64,000 nucleotides of DNA from Salinicoccus roseus (GCF_003814515.1 NZ_RKQJ01000002.1:248001-312000); one strand, 5' to 3'; numbered from the stretch's first letter, positions 1 to 8,483 are shown. Notes: generated by a model from the letters alone, not told the origin. Program-made: numbers and translations.

Positions 1-687
1 ATGGCGGTCGGAATCGTGAGTGTGCTGTTCTTCATCCACCGTCAGTTCAGCATCCCGACGCCGGTATTGAATTTGAATCTTTTCCGCAACCGGACGTTCA
101 GCCTCGCCATCATACTGATTTTCATCAATATGATGCTGCTCTTATCGACGGAGACGATACTGCCGATGTTTGCACAGGATGCGCTTGGCACAAGCGCCTT
201 CCTGTCCGGCTTCCTGCTCGTACCGGGGACGATCATCCTGTCCATCATCACATTCGTCTCCGGCAACCTGTATGACCGCTATGGGGGCAAGCGGATCGCC
301 ACAATCGGGTTCGCGTGCACCGCCGTGTCACTCGGGCTGATCAACACCGTCGGCATGGAGGATTCTCCCTACTGGATCATGGTGTACTTCTGTCTGTTCA
401 TGACCGGCTTCGGATTGACGCTCATGCCGCTCGTCACCGTCAGCATGTCCGAGCTCGGGAAGGCGGACATCCCGCATGGCTCCGCCATCGTCAACACCGT
501 GCGCCAGTTCGCCATGGCCTTCGGCATCATTATACTGACATCCATCATCAGCATCACCGTCGCCGTGATGGATGCGCCGTATGCCACAAGCACTTATTGG
601 GGCACATCCTATGCCCTCATCGTCATGGCCGGGCTTGCAGTGCTTGGTTTCATATTGACGCTCAGGTTGAAGGAAACGAGATACTGA
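1..687 (+). CDS. MFS drug exporter, DHA2 family (C-terminal part)
   Basis: The 228 visible residues are the C-terminal half of a 14-helix DHA2/EmrB-QacA-type proton-driven exporter. At least six hydrophobic helices are visible, and the loop NLYDRYGGKRIATIG (about residues 88-102) resembles the cytoplasmic loop between helices that is conserved in the MFS. A later segment (GLTLMPLVTVSMSEL) is typical of DHA2 proteins. Full-length members are about 450-500 residues and the window opens on an ATG, so the gene almost certainly starts upstream and this ATG is internal. The substrate cannot be told. It ends just before a shared terminator with the convergent patA. Confidence 0.85.
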   Translation: MAVGIVSVLFFIHRQFSIPTPVLNLNLFRNRTFSLAIILIFINMMLLLSTETILPMFAQDALGTSAFLSGFLLVPGTIILSIITFVSGNLYDRYGGKRIATIGFACTAVSLGLINTVGMEDSPYWIMVYFCLFMTGFGLTLMPLVTVSMSELGKADIPHGSAIVNTVRQFAMAFGIIILTSIISITVAVMDAPYATSTYWGTSYALIVMAGLAVLGFILTLRLKETRY

Positions 688-690
688 AAA

Positions 691-722
691 AATCGCCTTG
701 CGGGTCTATCCGCAAGGCGATT
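691..722. terminator. Bidirectional terminator between MFS gene and patA
   Basis: A 13-bp perfect stem (AATCGCCTTGCGG / CCGCAAGGCGATT) with a 6-nt loop has A/T runs on both sides and separates two convergent genes. Confidence 0.85.
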
Positions 723-724
723 CT

Positions 725-1903
725 TCATTTCTCTTCCAATGTATTGATGTAGCGCTCCAGTCTGTCGGCCGCTTCCTTGAGTTCCGCCATGCTGCAGGCA
801 AATGAGAGGCGGATGTGCCCCTCACCATATTCCGAGAACGAGCGGCCCGGTACGACGGCGAGCTGCGTCGCCTCAAGCAGGTTGGTCGCGAATCGGAACG
901 AGTCGGTGTCGTACTTCCTGATCGACGGGAAGATGTAGAACGCCCCTGCCGGCTTCGGCACTTCGAGTCCCATGTCGAGGAGACGACGATAGATGTAGTC
1001 TCGCCTTTCAATGTAGGCTTCATTCATCTCCTTCGGCACATGACGATGGTGCTTCAGTGCCTCGATCGCTGCATACTGGCTCGGAAGTGCGGCACAGATG
1101 GTGTTGTAGAGATGCACGGCGGTGACATCCTCCATGATGGTCCTGTGCCCGACGACATATCCGATGCGCCAGCCGGTCATGGCATGCGACTTGCTGAGGC
1201 CGTTGACGACGAGCACCTGCTCCTTGATGTCCGTATAGCTTGCCAGGCTGATGTGTTCCCCTTCAAGCGTATTCTCCGCATAGATCTCATCAGTGATGAC
1301 GAAGATGTCATGCTTCCTGAACACTTCGACGAGTGCATCCATCTGCGGCTTCGTATAGGTGACGCCGGTCGGGTTCGTCGGATAGTTGAGCAGTACGGCC
1401 TTCGTCTTCTCCGTAATATTCGACTCGATCAGTTCCGGTGTCGCAATGTGGCCCGTCGGGGTCATGTCTACGAACTTCGTCACGGCTCCACACAGTTCGA
1501 TGATCGGCTCGTAGCCAAGATAAGTCGGTGCGGGGATGAGCACTTCATCACCCGGGTCCAGGATGGCGCGCAGGATGCCGTCGATCCCCTCACTGCCTCC
1601 GACCGTGACGAGCACCTCACCGTCCGGATCGTATTCCGCACCATGCACCTCACGGTAGTACTGGCTGATCGTCTCCCGGAGTTCGAAGAGTCCCGTATTG
1701 TGCGAGTACTTCATCGATTTCGTATTGATTGCCTCAATCGCTGCATCCTTGATCGGCTGCGGCGTCTCGAAGTCCGGCTGGCCGAGCGTCAGATCCACCG
1801 CATCCGGGAACTCCTCCACCCGGTTAGCAAACTGCCGCGTGCCCGGGACCTCGATATCCTTCATTTTTTTGTTCGCCTGTGGCATCGTATCCCTCTTTCC
1901 CAT
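725..1903 (-). CDS. patA: PLP aminotransferase PatA (N-acetyl-LL-diaminopimelate aminotransferase family)
   Basis: Fold-type I, class I/II aminotransferase of 392 residues. Visible active-site landmarks are NPTG (177-180), the pair Asp205/Tyr208 in TDEIY, and the PLP-binding Lys238 in NGLSKSHAMTGWRIG. The whole chain resembles Bacillus PatA, which in the acetylase branch of lysine biosynthesis transfers an amino group to N-acetyl-2-amino-6-oxopimelate; substrate choice among close relatives (aromatic or alanine aminotransferases) is inferred. Two starts are possible: ATG at 1903 and ATG at 1885. The second has the better ribosome site (GAGGG six bases upstream) and fits PatA N termini. It stands alone, with no dap genes nearby. 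Confidence 0.85.
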   Translation of the reverse strand: MGKRDTMPQANKKMKDIEVPGTRQFANRVEEFPDAVDLTLGQPDFETPQPIKDAAIEAINTKSMKYSHNTGLFELRETISQYYREVHGAEYDPDGEVLVTVGGSEGIDGILRAILDPGDEVLIPAPTYLGYEPIIELCGAVTKFVDMTPTGHIATPELIESNITEKTKAVLLNYPTNPTGVTYTKPQMDALVEVFRKHDIFVITDEIYAENTLEGEHISLASYTDIKEQVLVVNGLSKSHAMTGWRIGYVVGHRTIMEDVTAVHLYNTICAALPSQYAAIEALKHHRHVPKEMNEAYIERRDYIYRRLLDMGLEVPKPAGAFYIFPSIRKYDTDSFRFATNLLEATQLAVVPGRSFSEYGEGHIRLSFACSMAELKEAADRLERYINTLEEK

Positions 1904-2015
1904 TGATTTCCCTACCGATTATAACAGATGGCTTGTTTTTTGACTTCGATCTATCCATTTATATGAAAGTATATGCAACCGATTAATTTTAATCATTTCG
2001 TATGCCATCAAAAAA

Positions 2016-2051
2016 TCGGTAGATAGACACTCTGAAGCATCTACTTACCGA
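2016..2051 (-). terminator. Probable terminator of the 56-residue membrane protein gene
   Basis: Imperfect hairpin (TCGGTAAGTAGA ... TCTATCTACCGA on the minus strand) followed by six T residues, just downstream of the small gene ending at 2075. Confidence 0.6.
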
Positions 2052-2074
2052 CATTTTTTAAAATAATGTTGAAC

Positions 2075-2245
2075 TCAAAGGGATAAGATGAAAATAATCG
2101 TTCTGAGAATGATGTAGAAAATCAAAAAGAGTGTGAGGGCTCGCGCGTACCCATGTTGACCCTCTTTTCGGAATTTCACTATGGCAAAAATCAAAAGCGC
2201 AGGGAATAATATGTAGCCTACGAGGACGTGGTCCAGGACATCCAT
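2075..2245 (-). CDS. Small membrane protein, 56 residues, unknown function
   Basis: A short gene in a different frame from the longer open frame at the same place. It starts MDVLDHVLVGYILFPALLIF and has two hydrophobic segments (about residues 6-23 and 37-55) separated by a basic loop (KFRKEGQHGYAR). I prefer this frame for three reasons: an excellent ribosome site (AAGGAAGGTGAT, about 11 bases before ATG), a promoter (TTGACT-N18-TATACA) about 33 bases upstream, and a terminator hairpin right after the stop. The competing 67-residue frame has none of these and an implausible composition. It is not recognised as any family. It lies at the edge of the AT-rich stretch. Confidence 0.65.
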   Translation of the reverse strand: MDVLDHVLVGYILFPALLIFAIVKFRKEGQHGYARALTLFLIFYIILRTIIFILSL

Positions 2246-2277
2246 TAAAATTTCTAATCACCTTCCTTGAAAAGCGA

Positions 2278-2307
2278 TGTATAGATAGAGATTACGTTTA
2301 AAGTCAA
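2278..2307 (-). promoter_or_regulatory. Probable sigma-A promoter for the 56-residue protein gene
   Basis: On the minus strand TTGACT (2302-2307) and TATACA (2278-2283) are separated by 18 bases, 33 bases before the ATG at 2245. Confidence 0.5.
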
Positions 2308-2419
2308 CTTCTCTAGTACATTTGTAGTCTATGCAGCCATATACAGCGATGCGTCCAGGCACAGTAATGGAGGCTCTTCTTTTCCAAGTCCTCCTGCTGA
2401 TATACGGTCCTGAACCCGC

Positions 2420-2812
2420 CTAGTTTTTCAGACTGTTTATCGTTAATGATGCTATGAAAGATAAGGAATTGATTAATAGGAGTGACAGAAGAACTATAGT
2501 AATATCATTCACATAATCAACAGCGACTAAAAAAGAAAATATGATGATACTTATATTCGTCATATGATGAGAAAAGAAACCACTTTTATAACCAATCCAT
2601 TTCGTTCTCTCATCACGAGGTTCGCTGGATTTGAAAAAATATTCCTCAATGAGTCCTGTTAAACCTATCGTGATCACAACTATATTAAACAAAAGTAAAT
2701 CTGTGTGATTCAAAAGTATACTCCCAACACCAACCATCACTAATAGAATATAAACAATGTAATTTATAGCATTTGAATGAGCAGGACATTCTTCTTTTTC
2801 ATTCAAATTCAT
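2420..2812 (-). CDS. Four-helix membrane protein, possibly DUF2178-like
   Basis: 130 residues with four hydrophobic segments (about 17-37, 40-60, 84-102, 104-126) and a charged central loop containing PRDERTKWIGYKSG. The DER...K(S/A)G pattern followed by helices recalls DUF2178-type proteins, which are often encoded directly after an XRE-type repressor; family assignment is tentative. A strong AAGGAGG site lies ten bases before the ATG, inside the 3' end of a regulator remnant. It is AT-rich compared with the genes either side. Function unknown. Confidence 0.7.
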   Translation of the reverse strand: MNLNEKEECPAHSNAINYIVYILLVMVGVGSILLNHTDLLLFNIVVITIGLTGLIEEYFFKSSEPRDERTKWIGYKSGFFSHHMTNISIIIFSFLVAVDYVNDITIVLLSLLLINSLSFIASLTINSLKN

Positions 2813-2814
2813 TT

Positions 2815-2883
2815 TTATTCCTCCTTGTACTTGAATAGATCTTCAATACTGGCTTCGAATAATCTTTCTAACTTTCGTTTGTC
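2815..2883 (-). pseudogene. C-terminal remnant of an XRE/HTH-type regulator
   Basis: The 21 codons before the stop at 2815-2817 read KRKLERLFEASIEDLFKYKEE. This matches the usual tail of small Cro/CI-type repressors (..LF..SIEDLF.Y.EE). No start codon or helix-turn-helix can be found upstream in frame; stops appear within about 15 codons. Its position directly before a DUF2178-like membrane protein fits the usual regulator/membrane-protein pair. I infer a truncated gene whose 3' end survives because it carries the ribosome site of the next gene. Confidence 0.5.
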
Positions 2884-3341
2884 AAAATAAGCTGGACAGT
2901 TCCTTCTCACCCAAGTAACTTAAGACACTTTCATCGGTAATGTGAACGCCTTAAAGGTTCTGCGTTTGAACATGCGGTATCCAATTCGCAGCCACTTTCT
3001 CCATCACGTGGGGTTGCTGCGCTTCAGGCAACACTATATGTTTTCTACCACACCATTTTTTGTTTCCTTTATAACAATGATAATAGTCCAGCTATGAGCA
3101 ATCGGTATTTCTTGATGGAAGTAGGCTTCTGTGATTACCAGTTCGCCCGTCGGAATGTGGGTTTCGGTCATGCGTAATCACTCTATGATTTTCCTTGACC
3201 GGAAAACTCGTTTTGAATGTATCACGTCCGACTCTTTTTAGGTGTCTAGCTTAATTTTAAAATCCGTGATGTTAAAAATCACCTTCTTTATTGGAACAGA
3301 ATTTACAAGTAAAAGTACTTAAATTAACCGGATAATATCAA
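2884..3341. other. About 460 bp without an intact gene; decayed coding DNA likely
   Basis: No open frame with a good start is present. Short minus-strand stretches read like protein but are broken by stops and frame changes, for example HCYKGNKKWCGRKHIVLPE (about 3016-3074) and ITDESVLSYLGEKELSSLF (about 2891-2950). I could not assign them to a family. The base composition is AT-rich like the neighbouring MutS-like gene. Confidence 0.4.
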
Positions 3342-5003
3342 TCAACCGATATTTGAATTAACCGGTTTATTTAACTTTTCTTTAGATTCATCATAAATTT
3401 CTTTAGGGAAATTGAAGAGTCTAAGAAGTTCAATGGCATTTGATGTTTGGGCTGGTCCTTTTTTAATTTTGTAATCAAAGAATATATCTTCATCCTCAAG
3501 GACTTCAGAAAAATGATACATTATCATATCGTTAATCAGCGATTCAGTCAGTTCGATATCATGTGTGGCGGCAATCATAGAGACCCTATCGTCAGCATTT
3601 AAGAATCTCAATAGCACTTCTGCTGCAGCTAAACGTTCTTTCGTATTTGTACCTTTAAATATTTCATCTATGAAGCAGTATATATTATGATCACTAACTT
3701 CTAATGTGTCGATGATTCTTTTTAGAGACTTGACTTCGCTAATAAAATAACTGTCACCTTCAGAAATACTATCTGATATATCCATTGATGAAAATACTTT
3801 ACCCGGTACATATTCAAAATGTTTACTAGTCGATGTCGATATTCCATTGCTCAAAATCACATTTAATGCTAAGGATTTCATAAAAGTAGACTTTCCTGAT
3901 GCATTTGATCCAGTGAGTAAAATATTATGACTTAGATCAATTGAATTGCTAACAGGCTCCGAAATAAGGGGATGGTATACCGATGTAGTTTTCAAGTTAC
4001 CCTTATTCTTTCTGCTTGGGATAGAATAATAAGGTAATGTCTTTCGCCACATGGCTACTGAATAGTTTAAATCTATTCCTGCAACGAATTGCCAACACTT
4101 TTCATAAGTGTCCTTATTATTATTTAGTACTTTAATAATATAATGATACACATGGTAATCTAGAACAAATGCATTCTTAATTCCTGTTAGCATTTGGAGA
4201 AACAAATTATTTTGATCAGTATTTTCATTTATTAGTAGGGCACTAACCAATTGTAAATTCTTCACTTTACCTTTAATTTCAATCTGATCTTCAGTTTCTT
4301 TTTTTAGATAATTATTAAGCTGAGAAGCAACATTGATAATATTAAGGCCATAGAATAGATTCGAATATTCATCTTCGTGTCTAGATTTATGCTTATATGA
4401 AATAATCATATTAATAAGCAGGGACCCAATTATTGTGAAAATTCCTAAAAGGAAATTGATAGATATTAAAAAGATTCCTATTAAAGATAAGAAACTAAGT
4501 AGTAAATATTGTGGCCGATATTTCTCTGACTTTGAATAATTGCGATTGAAAAAGTATTTTGAAGTATTGGAGTTCGGTTGTTTCGATAATTTCGAAAGAA
4601 TTAACGTGATTTTTTCCCGCCATGTAATATCTTCTTCAAATTTTTGAACGAGGTTTTCTTTGATATCATCACATTCTGCAACGTTTCTTAATGCTACATA
4701 AAGGCGCTCTTCTCCTATAGTTGTAAAAGCGTAATTAATTTCTTCTAAGAGTCTATCCATATCTAAATCGCGCCATGTAATATCGTCTACTTCAGCAGTT
4801 TTATCTACTTTAGCGCCAGCTGTTAAGTTTCGATAGTAATTATCGAAATTAATAAACGACTCATTGTATTCTAGCCATTTTGAATGACTCTCCCATAGAT
4901 TTTTGATTTCTTTTTTTCTCTTTTTATTCTCTGATAATGTTAAAAGTGTAGTTACAGCAATAATTATTAACACAGTACCCAAATAAAAGTATAACGTAGA
5001 CAT
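3342..5003 (-). CDS. Membrane-anchored MutS-like ATPase
   Basis: 553 residues. The C-terminal third is a MutS-family ABC-type ATPase: Walker A TGSNASGKST (364-373), Walker B YCFIDE (442-447) followed by the MutS-like FKGTNTKERLAA, and the switch histidine ATHD (about 481). The N-terminal mismatch-binding domain of MutS is absent. In its place are an N-terminal transmembrane helix (about 3-23) and two central helices (about 165-202), so the ATPase should sit on the inner face of the membrane. It belongs with the uncharacterised MutS-related family of Firmicutes. I chose ATG 5003 rather than 5012 because AAAGGA is properly spaced from it. It is markedly AT-rich. Role unknown; DNA repair should not be assumed. 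Confidence 0.8.
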   Translation of the reverse strand: MSTLYFYLGTVLIIIAVTTLLTLSENKKRKKEIKNLWESHSKWLEYNESFINFDNYYRNLTAGAKVDKTAEVDDITWRDLDMDRLLEEINYAFTTIGEERLYVALRNVAECDDIKENLVQKFEEDITWREKITLILSKLSKQPNSNTSKYFFNRNYSKSEKYRPQYLLLSFLSLIGIFLISINFLLGIFTIIGSLLINMIISYKHKSRHEDEYSNLFYGLNIINVASQLNNYLKKETEDQIEIKGKVKNLQLVSALLINENTDQNNLFLQMLTGIKNAFVLDYHVYHYIIKVLNNNKDTYEKCWQFVAGIDLNYSVAMWRKTLPYYSIPSRKNKGNLKTTSVYHPLISEPVSNSIDLSHNILLTGSNASGKSTFMKSLALNVILSNGISTSTSKHFEYVPGKVFSSMDISDSISEGDSYFISEVKSLKRIIDTLEVSDHNIYCFIDEIFKGTNTKERLAAAEVLLRFLNADDRVSMIAATHDIELTESLINDMIMYHFSEVLEDEDIFFDYKIKKGPAQTSNAIELLRLFNFPKEIYDESKEKLNKPVNSNIG

Positions 5004-5060
5004 TTTTTTCATCCTTTTTTAAAACTTTTCGTTTGTCAGGATACACCAGGAAGATGAGAA

Positions 5061-5085
5061 AAAGACATCTAACTTAGATGTCTTT
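5061..5085 (-). terminator. Terminator overlapping the stop of the small coiled-coil gene
   Basis: AAAGACATCTAA and TTAGATGTCTTT form a 12-bp inverted repeat that includes the stop codon of the upstream gene. It separates that gene from the MutS-like gene, so the latter depends on read-through or its own promoter. Confidence 0.65.
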
Positions 5086-5391
5086 TTTTAATGAAACAAG
5101 TGCCTCTTTCTTTTCTCGTAAATCTTTAAATTTTTCTTTAGCTTCTTTGTCAGAATAATATACCATCAAAGAATTATCGTAAATCAGTTTTGCCTGCTTC
5201 TTTCCTTCAGCATCAAGTTCTTTTGAGATTTTAGACTCTAAACCCATAATCTCCTGAAGTAAATCATCGCTTTTTTGATTATAACTCAGTTCCTCTTCTT
5301 TTACTTTAGACTCTATAATCCCATCTCTTATAGCAGCCCTTATAACAAAATAAAAGATGATTGCAGCAAATAATATGTATATAAATACCAT
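5074..5391 (-). CDS. Small single-pass membrane protein with charged helical tail
   Basis: 105 residues: one N-terminal transmembrane helix (MVFIYILFAAIIFYFVIRAA) followed by a highly charged, probably coiled-coil region to the C terminus. The start is ATG 5391, five bases after GGGAGG; a GTG at 5409 would place that ribosome site inside the gene. No family recognised. It lies directly upstream of the MutS-like ATPase in the same orientation and has similar AT-rich composition, so a functional link between the two membrane proteins is possible but not shown. Confidence 0.65.
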   Translation of the reverse strand: MVFIYILFAAIIFYFVIRAAIRDGIIESKVKEEELSYNQKSDDLLQEIMGLESKISKELDAEGKKQAKLIYDNSLMVYYSDKEAKEKFKDLREKKEALVSLKKDI

Positions 5392-5596
5392 AATTACCTC
5401 CCTATTCACTATATTATCATATTATATTCATTCTTATTTCCTTTTATTGTTAATAGCCAAGTTGAGTTCTCATGCGCTTTATACCGAGCATTGCTTCTAA
5501 TATAAAATTCAATGCTTTTTGAAAATATCATGGACATGAACTTCATTTTCCTTTATCATTACAATATTCATAAAAATACATAAAAGGGGATTAATT

Positions 5597-6940
5597 ATGC
5601 ATTTCTCTAGAGAGACCAAGATAAAGACATGGACGGTATCGACCATCGCCCTCCTGCTCTTCATCGTTCCGGTCTACTTCAATGGCCAATGGACCATCAT
5701 CCTCGGCATATTCGCCGATTATATACTGACGGGACTGGAAGGTTCCATCCCGACGATCATCACCGTCATCATGTCGTTCTTCCTGATTGTGACCATATAC
5801 GGGACACTGATCAACCGAAGCAGCTTCAAGAATGCACCTAAAATGCGCGATATATTCGTCCTCGACTGGCTGTGGTTCACACTGCGGGTACTCGGTACCT
5901 TGTTTGCAATCATGACCGTCACCGGCTTCGGTCCGGAGGCGATCACGAGTGACCTCACAGGCGGCACGATGATGAACAGCCTCGTGCCGATACTCGCCAC
6001 ATGGCTCCTCCTTGCCGCCTTCCTCATGCCGCTTCTGATGAACTTCGGCCTGATGGAATTCATCGGCACATTCCTGGAACCCGTCATCCGCCCGTTGTAC
6101 AAAGTACCGGGACGCTCCTCGATCGATACGCTCGCTTCATGGATGGGCAGCAGTCCGGTCGGCGTCATGATCACGACCCAGCAGTACGAGCGCGGGTTCT
6201 ATACGAAGCGCGAGGCGATGAACATCGCCACCAACTTCTCGGTACTCTCGATTCCCTTCAGTCTGGTGATTGCGACATTCATCGGCATCGAGGAGTACTT
6301 CCTGCAGTTCTATCTGACGATGGCCATCGCCTGTATCCTTACGGCCCTTGTCATGGTGCGCATTCCGCCACTCTCCCGTAAGGAGGATACGTACTACGAG
6401 GTGACCGGAAAACAGATCGATGACCGGTCAACGGAAGGCACAATGCTCAAGACGGCGACGACGCGCGCCTACAAGCGTGCGGATGAAAGCGATGGCGCGA
6501 AAAGCATCGCCCGCGACGGTACGGTGAATGTCATCGACATCTACGGCGGACTGATTCCGGTCGTCATCGCCATCGGCACACTCGCCCTGATCGTGGCGGA
6601 ATACACACCGGTGTTCACGTACTTGAGCTATCCGGTCCAGTTCGTCCTCACACTGATCAATGTACCGGAAGCCGCGGCTGCAGCGCCTGCATTCATCATC
6701 GGCGTGACCGACATGTTCCTGCCGTCCGTCATCGGATCCGGCATCGAGAGCGACTTCACGAAATTCATGATCGCCGTCATGTCACTCACACAGATCATCT
6801 ACTTCTCGGAAGTCGGTGCCCTCTTGCTGAAGTCGAAGATTCCCGTCTCCGTGTGGGAACTGATTGCGATATTCATCCTGAGAACCATCATTTCATTCCC
6901 GATCATATACATTCTGGCGCTTCTGTTCGTCGGACTATAG
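5597..6940 (+). CDS. YjiH-family nucleoside-recognition (Gate) membrane protein
   Basis: 447 residues, about ten hydrophobic helices. The arrangement, with GSSPVGVMITTQQYERGFYTKREAMN in two parts around residues 190-215 and VTDMFLPSVIGSGI near 375, matches YjiH-type proteins containing nucleoside-recognition/Gate domains. The transported solute is unknown. The start is set by AAGGGGATTAATT before the ATG. The gene is convergent with an AbgA-like hydrolase and shares its terminator. GC content returns here to the window's usual high level, marking the right edge of the AT-rich stretch. Confidence 0.8.
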   Translation: MHFSRETKIKTWTVSTIALLLFIVPVYFNGQWTIILGIFADYILTGLEGSIPTIITVIMSFFLIVTIYGTLINRSSFKNAPKMRDIFVLDWLWFTLRVLGTLFAIMTVTGFGPEAITSDLTGGTMMNSLVPILATWLLLAAFLMPLLMNFGLMEFIGTFLEPVIRPLYKVPGRSSIDTLASWMGSSPVGVMITTQQYERGFYTKREAMNIATNFSVLSIPFSLVIATFIGIEEYFLQFYLTMAIACILTALVMVRIPPLSRKEDTYYEVTGKQIDDRSTEGTMLKTATTRAYKRADESDGAKSIARDGTVNVIDIYGGLIPVVIAIGTLALIVAEYTPVFTYLSYPVQFVLTLINVPEAAAAAPAFIIGVTDMFLPSVIGSGIESDFTKFMIAVMSLTQIIYFSEVGALLLKSKIPVSVWELIAIFILRTIISFPIIYILALLFVGL

Positions 6941-6943
6941 AAT

Positions 6944-6970
6944 AATCCCCCTGGCGGTGCCAGGGGGATT
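6944..6970. terminator. Terminator shared by yjiH-like and abgA-like genes
   Basis: Eleven-base perfect stem AATCCCCCTGG / CCAGGGGGATT with a 5-nt loop between convergent genes. Confidence 0.75.
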
Positions 6971-6977
6971 TCTGCAT

Positions 6978-8249
6978 CTATTTTTCAACCAGCGCTTTCG
7001 CCGATTCGAACAGTATGTTGACGGCATGGGGCATGCTGTCTTCGTTGATGTCGAACTTCTCGTTGTGGTGTCCGGCAGCAAGCTCGGTGCCGAAGATGCA
7101 GTAGGTGCCCTGCCCTCCATGCTTCTGCACGGCGTTGATGAAGAATGTCGCATCCTCCGAGCCGGCACTGGCATCGCTCCTGAGGTCGCTCGAGAGCCCT
7201 TCCTGTTGGGCGATGTCCTTGAGCACTTCAGCCACTTCGAGGGAGCAGTCGGCGCTCTCGCCTTCACCGACGAGTTCGATGTGATGGGTCACGCCATACA
7301 TCTTCGCAGCACCTTCGATGACCGCTTCGGCCTGACTTTTGACATAGTCGTTGATGTCTGATGTCTCACCGCGCGTCTCGATCTTGAGCGCAGCATGGTC
7401 AGCGATGATGTTGCGGCCGCTGCCGGCATGCAGTTCACCAACGTTGATGCGCGTCGCCCCGCCCGAGTGCCTTGGAATGGCATTCAGGTTTAGGACGGCA
7501 TTTGCTGCAGCGAGCATCGCATTCTTCCCCTCCTCAGGGTTGCCGCCGGCATGCGACGAGCGTCCCTTGAAGGTGACATCCATCTTCGATGTTGCGAGGA
7601 AGCCGTTGTTGGCTGCGACAAAATGGTCGTGCGGTACACCGGTGCCGATGTGGGAGGCGACGAAGTAGTCGACATCACTGACGACCCCTGCCTCCACCAT
7701 GGAACGCGCGCCGCGCGTCCCTTCCTCGGCCGGCTGGAAGATGAGCTTTATCTTCCCTTTGAGCTGGTCCTTGTTTTCCATGAGCTTAGTGGCGAGGCCG
7801 AGCCCGATGGTCGTATGCACATCATGCCCGCAGGCGTGCATATTATCATTCGTCGACCTGAAGTCTTCTTTGACAGGCACATGGTCGTCTCCTGTGGCCT
7901 CGACGATCGGCAGTGCATCCATATCCACCCGGTAGGCGACGGTCGGCCCCGGTTTGCCTGTATCGAGTGTCGCAACGATGCCTGTATAGCCTTCCGAGAC
8001 GAGGCCGAGGTATTTCTCTATGGCCCCATTCTCACGCGCCCATTCGAGGTGCTGCTTCGTCTCTGCGTCCGACGGCTTGCCCATGCAGTAGTCGGGATCC
8101 ATGACGGCCCTCCCGATTTCGAGGTCGTAGCCGAGGTCCTCAAGTATGTCCGCCACAATCGTGGAGGTGCGCATCTCCAGGAATCCGAGTTCGGGATACT
8201 GGTGGAAGTCACGCCGCCATTCGATCAGTTGCTTTTCAAGCTGTGTCAT
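6978..8249 (-). CDS. M20-family amidohydrolase, AbgA-like (p-aminobenzoyl-glutamate hydrolase subunit A family)
   Basis: 423 residues, cytoplasmic dinuclear-metal peptidase/amidase. Visible features: WRRDFHQYPELGF near the N terminus, Asp109 in YRVDMDAL, HACGHDVH (His138-His145) and FQPAEEGTRGARSM (Glu175/176), plus AGHHNEKFD near the end. The long insertion after residue 45 (AVMDPDYCMGKPSDAET) is characteristic of AbgA rather than of ordinary hippurate hydrolases. In E. coli AbgA works with AbgB and transporter AbgT; neither is next to it here, so substrate and partner are uncertain. ATG 8249, six bases after GGGGAGG, is a better start than ATG 8285. Confidence 0.8.
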   Translation of the reverse strand: MTQLEKQLIEWRRDFHQYPELGFLEMRTSTIVADILEDLGYDLEIGRAVMDPDYCMGKPSDAETKQHLEWARENGAIEKYLGLVSEGYTGIVATLDTGKPGPTVAYRVDMDALPIVEATGDDHVPVKEDFRSTNDNMHACGHDVHTTIGLGLATKLMENKDQLKGKIKLIFQPAEEGTRGARSMVEAGVVSDVDYFVASHIGTGVPHDHFVAANNGFLATSKMDVTFKGRSSHAGGNPEEGKNAMLAAANAVLNLNAIPRHSGGATRINVGELHAGSGRNIIADHAALKIETRGETSDINDYVKSQAEAVIEGAAKMYGVTHHIELVGEGESADCSLEVAEVLKDIAQQEGLSSDLRSDASAGSEDATFFINAVQKHGGQGTYCIFGTELAAGHHNEKFDINEDSMPHAVNILFESAKALVEK

Positions 8250-8404
8250 TGTATCCTCCCCTTTGGCACTTTTTTTACCCTCCATAACTCTAATCTATAT
8301 GTATTTTGAAATATTTCCAAATAAAATCGTATTGAACAGAATAAAAGATGGAATCAGGCTTGAATAATATGGAGTTATTGTATAGAATATGAATGTAGCA
8401 ATCA

Positions 8405-8477
8405 GGGGCCATAGCTCAGCTGGGAGAGCGTTGCACTGGCAGTGCAAAGGTCAGGGGTTCGAGCCCCCTTGGTTCCA
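8405..8477 (+). tRNA. tRNA-Ala (anticodon GGC)
   Basis: A complete cloverleaf can be drawn. The acceptor arms are GGGGCCA (8405-8411) and TGGTTCC (8470-8476) with G-U pairs. The anticodon stem is TTGCA/TGCAA around loop CTGGCAG with anticodon GGC at 8438-8440, and the T arm contains GGTTCGA. The discriminator base is A at 8477 and no CCA is encoded. It is a single tRNA, followed at once by a strong terminator. Confidence 0.95.
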
Positions 8478-8483
8478 TTAAGC

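Noticed and set aside
2058-2261. 67-residue minus-strand reading frame (MIRNFNGCPG...)
   Set aside because: It overlaps the 56-residue membrane protein frame, has no ribosome site and an unlikely composition rich in Pro, Arg, His.
2884-3341. Insertion sequence transposase remnant
   Set aside because: Some fragments look protein-like, but no DDE motif or terminal inverted repeats were found, so a transposase is not supported.
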